Source: Saprospiraceae bacterium
Lineage (GTDB): Bacteria > Bacteroidota > Bacteroidia > Chitinophagales > Saprospiraceae
DNA length: 5,698 nt
NCBI GenBank assembly: GCA_013042795.1
Contig: JABDPK010000215.1
Location: forward strand, 1-5,698
Direction of reading: 5' to 3'
The notes beneath the pieces are model-generated. The model was not told the DNA's origin. It did not search any database and was given only the letters and a program-made list of their open reading frames with translations. This document shows positions 1-5,698 of the stretch, in pieces. The translations under genes were made by a program, and so were the position numbers. The stretch's first letter is position 1. The number at the start of each line of letters is the position of its first letter.

Positions 1-2733
1 GGCTGGATCTGAAATACTAATAACAGCAGGTAAATCAAAAATAGTAATGCTGCTAGTTGCAAAAGCGGAACATCCATTTAAATCAGTATAGCTGTATATA
101 ACATCCCATGTCCCGGCACCAGCCGCACTGACATCCAGAATGGCTGTACCATCTGTATTATCGGATAATCCTCCGCTAGCGGTGGTACTGAAACTCCCGA
201 TTGTGCCTCCAGATTGCAGAGGAGAACCTGTAAAATTCATATCAGCTCCATTAACACATTGATCTGCAGGATCATTTATTGAAGGCGTAGGATCTGCATG
301 GATAGTGACAATAATAGAATCATAAGGCCTGCAGCTTATGTTATCTGGTGTCGGATGTACCCTGGCATATATATAATATGTACCTGCAGTACCACTTGGA
401 AAAGCTGATAAATTTGATGAAGCCATCCCGGATGAAACACCAACTGTATCGATTGGGGTTCCACCGTTGTAGACTTGAATTGAATCTGTTGGGACACTCG
501 TGAAATACGCAAATACAATGGAATCTGCTGTTGTAGTCAGGTTTAAGGTATTTAAGGATTCATTCCTGCAAATCTCCTGGTCACTCGTAGTTAACATGAC
601 CTCCGGACAACAAAAAACAGGGTCCGGGCATCCTTGAATCCAGTCTACATCTCCAAATACACTTTTCTGCTGGGAATTTATATCCCTTGCAATATCCAAT
701 AAAACCGAACCAGCTGAATTTCCTCCAGTGATCGGTAAATACTGTAAGCCATAGAGGCAACCTATTGAATTACAATCCGCACCTCTCAAGGCATCAGCGG
801 TTGCAATAATATATTCATCGTTATCTATACTGCATTCGGAACCGTCAAAACCAGAGTTTGCGAAGTCTACCCCGCCTCTTGCATTAAATCCGGCACTTAC
901 TTCACCCAATTCATGTTGCAATTCAAAATTGCCGGACGGTACAGTGGTCTGAAGCGTCCAGGACGCACTTGAACCGAGATAACGCAAGACTCTTGATTCA
1001 TGGGGTTTGGAAGCAGGTACATTTGAATCAAAACCTGTCTCCCCTACCAACATGGTATTCCCATCTGTAGAAAATTCTATATCTCCAACGGGCATACTGT
1101 AATCAAGAGGATTAAGAGGGTCTCCATACTCCGAAGTCCACGGAAGGGTCACTTCAAGCTGGTCAGTTGCCGGTAAAAAATCACAGGACACCGGATCTAT
1201 TGAGATTGACCTGATTGTATTTCTTATTCCATTTCTATCAAAATCAGATGCCCAGACAGCATAGTATAATTTATTGTCAATGTGATTATATCCCATACCT
1301 AGAATACGTTCTCCCAATGGGGCCATATCTATCGCTCCATTATCAGCTACTCCTGGATCGAAAGTACTTAGTGTAAGGCCTGAATCCGGATCTATCCTGT
1401 ATATTATTCCATCACTCAGATTTGCTACAAATAATTGTTCGCAGATTGTGTCGTATTCCACACCGGTCGCACCCGCATCCCCTGGTAAAGTATCAAGAAT
1501 CTGAACCTCACCCGTAAAGGCATCTATCCTGCTTACGATTGGGGGGACATCTCCGCCCGGATTCAGATCATAGAGCATCGTTGTGGCTGTATAAATGTTT
1601 CTTGTTTTGTCAATGGAAAAGCTGTAGACTTCACCCTGTAGATCATTGATCGACCATTCATACGGATGAAAAGGCAGTAAAAATGAAATATCGTATCCTC
1701 GTTCACCTGCAATATAGAGTTCATTCATTGGTTGCAATTTCTCTATAGCCAGTGTAATATCATTTCCAGGGAATGTTGCACATGCTACAATCGCATCACC
1801 TGCATGTAATATCCTGTCGTCACCGCTGAGATTACAATAAAATATTTCCGTCTGGCAGGTTCCGTCCGTATTGCGGACAGTCAGTATATAATCTCCAAGG
1901 GCAAGGTTATCAAAGACCGGGTTCGATGTCCATGTTGAGCCTCCATCTATCGAATATTCATATGAGCCGCTTCCGCCACTTGCTGTTATAGTGATGCTTC
2001 CTTCATTGAAACAGGCATCTACTTTCTCTGTTGCAAAGCTTATTGGTGAAGTAAAAGGTGAACCAACCGTATAACATACTTCCAATTCAACTGCATCGAC
2101 GACAGGCAATGCCAGTCCTGCAGTCAACAACTGCTCGACCTGGATCAGGAGACCAAATCTTTCGTTATTTATCAATTCGGGTGTAATCGATTCACCCCAG
2201 TTAGCATGTGAATAAGTAATCGTTTCCCAGTCTGTACCTCCTTCAATCCATATTGCAGGATTCTTCATGTTCAGTGAACCAGGAGAAAAAGTTTGAGGAT
2301 TGAATAAGGCGACCATGGCGTCTGCAACATCTACCAGGCTATTATTTTGCCTGGCTACACGGAATGTTATATTGGTAATGGTCGCATTACAAGGGATATC
2401 AAAGCCAAAGTCACGAGCGTAAAGATATCTTGAGGTGTCTCCCGGAAAAAGGAAGACAGAAGCACCAATACTATCCGGGTCCATTGCGATCTGTCCTGCA
2501 GAATTCCATATACTGCCTGAGGAAAAAAAATGACCACTTCCTGCATAACTATTTACAATTGTGGTGCCCGGGACAGATTCTGACAGGTGATCAACAAAAG
2601 AAACATTGTATGGATCAAAATGCTCGGTTATGTCCATATCATTTTTACCCATAAACCCTCCTTCGGCATGAGCCGGACACATTGAAAACGCACAAAAAGA
2701 TACAACTACCAACAGTGTGAGCAATGATCGCAT
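1..2733 (-). CDS. Large secreted modular surface protein (SprB-like repeat, beta-propeller and PKD/Ig-like modules), C-terminus beyond window
   Basis: The frame is open for 911 codons from the ATG at 2733-2731 to the left edge with no stop, so the 3' end is missing. An in-frame TAG lies seven codons upstream and this is the first ATG after it. Residues 1-23 form a type I signal peptide (MRSLL, hydrophobic core, AHA before E24). Residues about 105-222 resemble a beta-sandwich common in environmental surface proteins (DFGFDIP...NATITNITF...WGESITPELIN...FGLLIQV...VDAVELEVCYT). Residues about 235-295 look like an SprB repeat (C241, SGGSGSYEYSIDGG, a LALGDY turn, C293). Residues about 305-700 have recurring blade-like segments (TGVEYDTICEQLFVANLSDG, YRIDPDSG, RIDAFTGEVQ) suggesting a beta-propeller. 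After a Cys-rich linker (C708, C709) come Ig-like (about 710-813) and PKD-like (about 814-905) modules. In Bacteroidota such proteins are usually exported by the type IX system; its C-terminal sorting domain would lie outside the window. Role (adhesion, matrix or polymer binding) is unknown. I see no catalytic motif. Confidence 0.9.
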   Translation of the reverse strand, partial: MRSLLTLLVVVSFCAFSMCPAHAEGGFMGKNDMDITEHFDPYNVSFVDHLSESVPGTTIVNSYAGSGHFFSSGSIWNSAGQIAMDPDSIGASVFLFPGDTSRYLYARDFGFDIPCNATITNITFRVARQNNSLVDVADAMVALFNPQTFSPGSLNMKNPAIWIEGGTDWETITYSHANWGESITPELINNERFGLLIQVEQLLTAGLALPVVDAVELEVCYTVGSPFTSPISFATEKVDACFNEGSITITASGGSGSYEYSIDGGSTWTSNPVFDNLALGDYILTVRNTDGTCQTEIFYCNLSGDDRILHAGDAIVACATFPGNDITLAIEKLQPMNELYIAGERGYDISFLLPFHPYEWSINDLQGEVYSFSIDKTRNIYTATTMLYDLNPGGDVPPIVSRIDAFTGEVQILDTLPGDAGATGVEYDTICEQLFVANLSDGIIYRIDPDSGLTLSTFDPGVADNGAIDMAPLGERILGMGYNHIDNKLYYAVWASDFDRNGIRNTIRSISIDPVSCDFLPATDQLEVTLPWTSEYGDPLNPLDYSMPVGDIEFSTDGNTMLVGETGFDSNVPASKPHESRVLRYLGSSASWTLQTTVPSGNFELQHELGEVSAGFNARGGVDFANSGFDGSECSIDNDEYIIATADALRGADCNSIGCLYGLQYLPITGGNSAGSVLLDIARDINSQQKSVFGDVDWIQGCPDPVFCCPEVMLTTSDQEICRNESLNTLNLTTTADSIVFAYFTSVPTDSIQVYNGGTPIDTVGVSSGMASSNLSAFPSGTAGTYYIYARVHPTPDNISCRPYDSIIVTIHADPTPSINDPADQCVNGADMNFTGSPLQSGGTIGSFSTTASGGLSDNTDGTAILDVSAAGAGTWDVIYSYTDLNGCSAFATSSITIFDLPAVISISDPA

Positions 2734-2804
2734 CGCAAATTCATTTTTAAAAATCTACCTGAATTCACACCGATCAAAGAACAAGATCATAAACATTGTG
2801 AAAT

Positions 2805-2812
2805 CAAATATA
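2805..2812 (-). promoter_or_regulatory. Putative Bacteroidota -7 promoter element for the large surface protein gene
   Basis: On the minus strand this reads TATATTTG, a full match to the Bacteroidota primary-sigma -7 consensus TAnnTTTG. A weak -33 candidate (TTTCTG, minus strand, near 2838-2833) lies about 20 bases further upstream and matches the TTTG consensus only partly. Transcription would begin roughly 60 bases before the ATG at 2733. The match is visible, but promoter activity is inferred, and such short AT-rich motifs arise by chance. Confidence 0.4.
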
Positions 2813-2934
2813 ATTTTGAAATATTTTCTAGCCAGAAATTCTATTATCCAAAATTATTTGTCCTGGGATGGACCTCGAGTTGTAAGTACAAACATATTAA
2901 AAAAAAATCTAATATATAAGTAATGGACTGACAA

Positions 2935-2950
2935 TTTTATAATTATAAAA
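2935..2950. repeat. Perfect 16-bp AT-only palindrome between divergent genes
   Basis: TTTTATAATTATAAAA is identical to its own reverse complement. It ends just before a CCCCC run at 2951-2955 and lies about 120 bases before the start of the coiled-coil gene. It could be an operator for a dimeric regulator shared by the divergent units. Being composed only of A and T in an AT-rich spacer, it may equally be chance. Confidence 0.45.
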
Positions 2951-3072
2951 CCCCCTGTTTTGTAATTGTTTATCCGATATTTTTACGGCTTGGAAGTGCA
3001 GCGTTTTGTGTTGGGCTGATTTTTTATAATAATATCTCAAATGTTCATATCTTACCCAATTAAAATAATTTC

Positions 3073-3627
3073 ATGACAATTGACCTAAAAGAGTTATTTA
3101 TTGATAATGAAGCCCTCGATCAAAAATCGGTCATGGCTCTGCTCAAAGCCATAAAAAACAATCATGATGAAAAAACTTTTGACTATATAAAATTCCGGCA
3201 ATCGGTGAGTGCATTACTGAAACTGGGAATGGATGAAGTGACAAGTTATAAATCTGCATTCGCCACAGCTTCTACGATGGGACTGACGGTAGATTCGCTT
3301 GTGAAGTCAGCCAAAAAATACACCTATGTGCTTCAAAATGAAAAAGATTCATTTGCACAGGCATTTCAAAACCAGGTGGATAAAAAGATTGAAGGAAGAA
3401 AAAATGAAGTAGAGAAACTGGAAAAGAAAATCCAGGATCACAAAAACAAAATCAAGGAGCTGGAAAGAGAAATAGCTATCTTTCAAAACAGGATAGATAC
3501 AGTGGATCAGGATGTTGAGGCAGCTAACAATAAAATCAATGAAGCAAGTTCAAATTTCATGGAAGTCTATAAAACGCTACATGAAAGTATTGAAAAAGAT
3601 ATAGATTCAATTAAAACATATTTATAA
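3073..3627 (+). CDS. Soluble coiled-coil protein of unknown function, first gene of the PspA-like pair
   Basis: I do not recognise a named family. The 184-residue product has no signal peptide or membrane segment and should be cytoplasmic. Residues 1-90 look like a small alpha-helical domain (FDYIKFRQSVSALLKLGMDE, then ATASTMGLTVDSLVKSAKKY). Residues about 95-165 are a highly charged Lys/Glu coiled coil with clear heptads (VEKLEKKIQDHKNKIKELE). A short amphipathic tail follows (MEVYKTLHESIEKDIDSI). The ATG at 3073 is preceded by an AT-rich stretch (AATTAAAATAATTTC) with no Shine-Dalgarno sequence, which is usual in Bacteroidota. The gene ends 12 bases before the membrane-anchored PspA-like gene on the same strand, so the two are almost certainly co-transcribed. 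The pairing of a soluble helical protein with a membrane helical protein suggests they bind each other or act on the same membrane process; that is inference. Confidence 0.85.
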   Translation: MTIDLKELFIDNEALDQKSVMALLKAIKNNHDEKTFDYIKFRQSVSALLKLGMDEVTSYKSAFATASTMGLTVDSLVKSAKKYTYVLQNEKDSFAQAFQNQVDKKIEGRKNEVEKLEKKIQDHKNKIKELEREIAIFQNRIDTVDQDVEAANNKINEASSNFMEVYKTLHESIEKDIDSIKTYL

Positions 3628-3639
3628 GATCACTTTATT

Positions 3640-4644
3640 ATGACAGATTCTACAGGAAAAGGTAAAACCTTCTGGGGCAGGCCTGAAGGAACAACAGGCG
3701 CATTATTCCTAGTCGGTGTTATTGGACTACTTGGTTGGACCATATTCAAATATGGTGCTGCCCTTATAGGCCTGATACAGACTACGCTTGGTCTCGTTGC
3801 AAGTCTTGCCGTCCTCGGTTTGATTATTTATATGGTTCTTGATCCTCGTACAAGAACACTTTTCAGCTATATGTATAAAAGCATCATGAGGAAAATAACC
3901 GGAATATTTGTGACCATCGATCCAATTGGTATCCTTAAAAACTATGTTTCTGACCTGGAAGCCAACTTGCGTAAGATGGGCAAACAAATTGGTAACCTCA
4001 AAGGCCAAATGCGGAACCTGAAAAATATGGTCAGTAAAAACAATAAGGATATTGAAGATAATCTCGCGATTGCAAGGAAAGCGAAACAACTGGGCAATGA
4101 TAAGCAAATGGTATTGTCCACTCGAAAGGCGGCCAGGCTAAAAGATACCAATGGAAAGTACGTGGCATTGCATAGCAAACTGACTGTATTATACAGAGTA
4201 TTAACAAAAATGTATTCCAATTCTGAAATACTACTGGAAGACACCAAGGACCAGGTCCGGGTAAAAGAACAGGAAAGGAAAGCCATTCGTGCTTCTCATT
4301 CAGCCATGAAATCAGCTATGAGTATTATCAAAGGTGATCCGGATAAAAGAGCCATGTTTGATCAGGCTATGGAAGGCATTGCAGAAGATGTGGCCAATAA
4401 AGTTGGTGAAATGGAAAGGTTTATGGAGCTATCGTCAGATTTCATGAATTCGATCGACCTTCAAAACGGAATATTTGAAGAGAAAGGCATGCAGATGCTT
4501 GAACAATATGAAAAGCAGAGCACTTTACTCCTTCTGGGTGGTAAGGAAAAAATTGATGATATCCTTGATCTTAATGTGCCTGAAAAAGATGTTCAATACA
4601 GATCGGGAAAAGGCAGTTCTGATTATGAAAACCTGTTTGATTAA
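3640..4644 (+). CDS. Membrane-anchored PspA/IM30-like (ESCRT-III-like) helical protein
   Basis: This 334-residue protein has a short polar N-terminus and two adjacent hydrophobic segments (about 20-36, ALFLVGVIGLLGW; about 42-67, ending GLIIYMVL) that form a membrane hairpin. A linker is followed by a long, almost wholly helical charged region from about 95 to 310. The helical part resembles the PspA/IM30 layout: a DP motif (DPIGILKNYVSDLEANL, 94-110), a long hairpin of alternating Lys/Glu/Ala helices with an ARKAKQLGND...STRKAARLKD segment, a KERKAIRASHSAMKSA-type helix, and late acidic helices (MEGIAEDVANKVGEMERFME). Classic PspA is about 220 residues and binds membranes by an amphipathic first helix; here true membrane segments replace it. 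PspA-family proteins assemble into polymers that stabilise or remodel damaged membranes. The likeness was judged by eye, and an unrelated membrane coiled-coil protein (for example XpaC-like) remains possible. The gene is 12 bases after the coiled-coil gene and is followed by a terminator 25 bases past its stop. Confidence 0.85.
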   Translation: MTDSTGKGKTFWGRPEGTTGALFLVGVIGLLGWTIFKYGAALIGLIQTTLGLVASLAVLGLIIYMVLDPRTRTLFSYMYKSIMRKITGIFVTIDPIGILKNYVSDLEANLRKMGKQIGNLKGQMRNLKNMVSKNNKDIEDNLAIARKAKQLGNDKQMVLSTRKAARLKDTNGKYVALHSKLTVLYRVLTKMYSNSEILLEDTKDQVRVKEQERKAIRASHSAMKSAMSIIKGDPDKRAMFDQAMEGIAEDVANKVGEMERFMELSSDFMNSIDLQNGIFEEKGMQMLEQYEKQSTLLLLGGKEKIDDILDLNVPEKDVQYRSGKGSSDYENLFD

Positions 4645-4669
4645 AATGCATAACGATTCAACATATTAC

Positions 4670-4694
4670 AAGCCGGTTAATTCCGGCTTTTTTT
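4670..4694 (+). terminator. Rho-independent terminator after the PspA-like gene, inside the 5' end of apbE
   Basis: AAGCCGG (4670-4676) and CCGGCTT (4683-4689) form a perfect 7-bp stem with a TTAATT loop, and T residues run without break from 4688 to 4694. It starts 25 bases after the TAA of the PspA-like gene, the usual place for an operon-ending terminator. The T run follows the stem only on the plus strand, so it acts in that direction. The same bases are in frame within the apbE signal-peptide codons (KPVNSGFF). Confidence 0.85.
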
Positions 4695-5437
4695 ATAGCT
4701 TGATTTTCGCTCTTTTTATTACTGTTGCGACCGCATGTCATCATTCTGATCGACCTGCACAATCCAGCAGGTACCTGACTATAGCAGGAGAAACCATGGG
4801 GACCACTTACCATATAAGTATTGATACTTTTTTGGACATAAAAATGGAAATAGATTCCCTACTTATCGATATCAACAAAGCGGTTTCCACCTATGATCCT
4901 GCTTCATTAATCAGCAGGATCAACAGTTCTGATGAGGAAAATCTTGTCTTGGCTTCCAACATACATTTTCAGACCAATTTCACAAATGCCCTTGATGTTT
5001 ATAAGGCCACAAACGGTTTATTTGATCCTACTGTCATGCCCCTCGTCAATTACTGGGGTTTTGGTTACAGGAAAAGACAGGTTTTGGATTATTCAGATCA
5101 ATCTAAAATAGATAGTATTATGATGCTTGTCGGCATGGATAAGTGGCGGTATTCTGAACAGGAAGCAGGGTTTGAAATCAGGAAACCAACTGGTGCAGAA
5201 CTCGACTTTTCGGCGATCGCCAAAGGTTATGCCGTGGACTATATCGCTGATTATATTGAAAAAACCGGTATTAAAAACTACATGGTCGAAATTGGGGGTG
5301 AGGTTTATGCCAGAGGATTAAGCAAAAAAAACAAGTCTTGGGCCATCGGTCTGAACACGCCAAGTGAAGATGCAGGTTTTACAGATTATGAAGACATAGT
5401 ATCCATAGATGGAATAGGTCTGGCATCCTCTGGCAAT

Positions 5438-5440
5438 TAG
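5438..5440 (+). other. In-frame amber codon within apbE
   Basis: TAG lies between GGC-AAT (Gly-Asn) and CGT-AAC-TTC (Arg-Asn-Phe) in the conserved SG(D/N)YRNF motif of ApbE. A tyrosine codon (TAT or TAC) needs only a change of its third base to become TAG. The following 86 codons stay in the same frame and remain recognisable as ApbE, which excludes a frameshift as the cause. Both plus-strand genes upstream end in TAA, and no TAG occurs in frame in the 911-codon surface-protein gene, so nothing else in the window points to TAG being reassigned. Confidence 0.9.
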
Positions 5441-5698
5441 CGTAACTTCAGAATAACTGATGGGATCAAATACGGGCATGAAATAAATCCGTTAACTGGT
5501 TACAGTGTTCAGACTGAAATTCTTGGTGTTTCCGTCATCGCAAATAATTGTATGATCGCTGATGCCTATGCAACTGCATTTATGATCATGGATAAATCTT
5601 CGGCGATGAAATTATGCCGGGAGAACCCGGACCTTGATGCATGTTTTTTCACAGGTAATAAAGACGGAGGAATTTCTGCAGACTATACAGAAGGTTTT

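Larger units (their letters stand above)
2734..3072. other. Divergent AT-rich intergenic region
   Basis: This 339-base gap separates the minus-strand surface-protein gene from the plus-strand coiled-coil/PspA-like pair, so it should carry promoters in both directions. It is rich in A/T runs and holds no convincing gene; a short plus-strand frame at 2717-2923 overlaps the surface-protein start and looks non-coding. For the plus strand no full TAnnTTTG box was found. The nearest are TATTTTTA at 2978-2985 (with TTTG at 2959-2962, spacing only 15) and TATAAT at 3025-3030 without a well-spaced upstream box. A 16-bp palindrome lies at 2935-2950. No tRNA, small RNA or riboswitch could be recognised. 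Confidence 0.7.
4646..5698 (+). pseudogene. apbE: ApbE-family FAD:protein FMN transferase lipoprotein, interrupted by an in-frame TAG; 3' end beyond window
   Basis: ApbE enzymes act outside the cytoplasmic membrane and attach FMN from FAD to a Ser/Thr of partners such as NqrC/NqrB or RnfG, with Mg2+. Seen here: a lipoprotein signal (hydrophobic FFYSLIFALFITV, then ATA-C31), MGTT (51-54), LDFSAIAKGYAVD (186-198) and VEIGGE (214-219), all typical of the family. The frame then meets TAG at codon 265 (5438-5440) in the SSGN-stop-RNF motif, where relatives have SG(D/N)YRNF. Beyond it the same frame continues to the right edge with HEINPLTGY (from 278) and ADAYATA (305-311), the latter holding the metal-site Asp and Thr. 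So only a Tyr-to-amber change separates this from an intact gene of about 350 residues, the normal family size. The 264-residue truncated product would lack both C-terminal motifs and probably be inactive. The start at 4646 is one base after the upstream stop; ATG 4625 is an alternative. The frame stays open upstream to 4475 only as a shadow of the PspA-like gene. No nqr or rnf gene is in view. Confidence 0.85.

Noticed and set aside
336..518. Short minus-strand open frame (60 codons)
   Set aside because: It lies inside the 911-codon surface-protein gene in another frame of the same strand and has no protein-like features.
2430..2654. Plus-strand open frame (74 codons)
   Set aside because: It is antisense to the start of the surface-protein gene, whose signal peptide and domains are convincing.
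2717..2923. Plus-strand open frame in the intergenic region (68 codons)
   Set aside because: It overlaps the start of the minus-strand gene, is rich in Asn/Ile/Lys as expected from random AT-rich DNA, and no domain is recognisable.
3025..3030. TATAAT as a -10 promoter box for the coiled-coil gene
   Set aside because: No suitably spaced -35 box, Bacteroidota promoters normally use TAnnTTTG, and the surrounding DNA is AT-rich.
3727..4286. Two overlapping minus-strand open frames opposite the PspA-like gene
   Set aside because: Antisense shadows of a clearly coding plus-strand gene with membrane and coiled-coil structure.
4475..4645. Extension of the apbE frame upstream to ATG 4475
   Set aside because: It overlaps the C-terminal codons of the PspA-like gene, is not ApbE-like, and would put the lipoprotein signal deep inside the protein.
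5127..5321. Plus-strand open frame inside apbE (64 codons)
   Set aside because: Wrong-frame shadow of the region encoding the conserved LDFSAIAKGY and VEIGGE motifs.
5438..5440. Programmed stop-codon read-through or pyrrolysine/selenocysteine insertion at the TAG
   Set aside because: The family residue here is ordinary Tyr, no downstream structure is evident, and nothing else in the window suggests recoding; a simple nonsense change or error is more likely.

Overview
This window most likely comes from a Bacteroidota (Bacteroidetes) genome, perhaps of the Saprospiria/Chitinophagales type, though the exact lineage is a guess. The evidence is moderately AT-rich DNA, gene starts without Shine-Dalgarno sequences, a very large exported modular protein with an SprB-like repeat and PKD/Ig-like modules, a TAnnTTTG-type promoter element, and an ApbE lipoprotein. 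No RNA genes, mobile elements or CRISPR arrays were seen.

Layout. Bases 1-2733 (minus strand) are one uninterrupted reading frame of 911 codons that runs off the left edge. It encodes a signal-peptide-bearing extracellular protein made of a beta-sandwich, an SprB-like repeat, a beta-propeller-like region and Ig/PKD-like modules. Bases 2734-3072 are an AT-rich divergent intergenic region with a good -7 element for the minus-strand gene and a perfect 16-bp AT-only palindrome. Bases 3073-4644 (plus strand) hold two tightly spaced genes: a soluble 184-residue coiled-coil protein, and a 334-residue protein with an N-terminal membrane hairpin and a long helical region resembling PspA/IM30 (ESCRT-III-like). 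Just after the second gene lies a strong intrinsic terminator (4670-4694). From 4646 to the right edge (plus strand) is an apbE (FAD:protein FMN transferase) lipoprotein gene interrupted by an in-frame TAG at 5438-5440, exactly where the family usually has a tyrosine.

How the genes fit together. The coiled-coil/PspA-like pair looks like a transcription unit closed by its own terminator, and it may act in membrane maintenance or remodelling; that role is inferred. The apbE reading frame begins one base after the PspA-like stop, so the terminator lies inside its signal-peptide codons. This means either apbE expression depends on read-through of that hairpin, or the gene is decaying, which the internal stop would agree with. 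The most notable items are the membrane-anchored PspA-like protein with its coiled-coil partner, and the doubly odd apbE (terminator inside the 5' coding region, amber codon at a conserved site).
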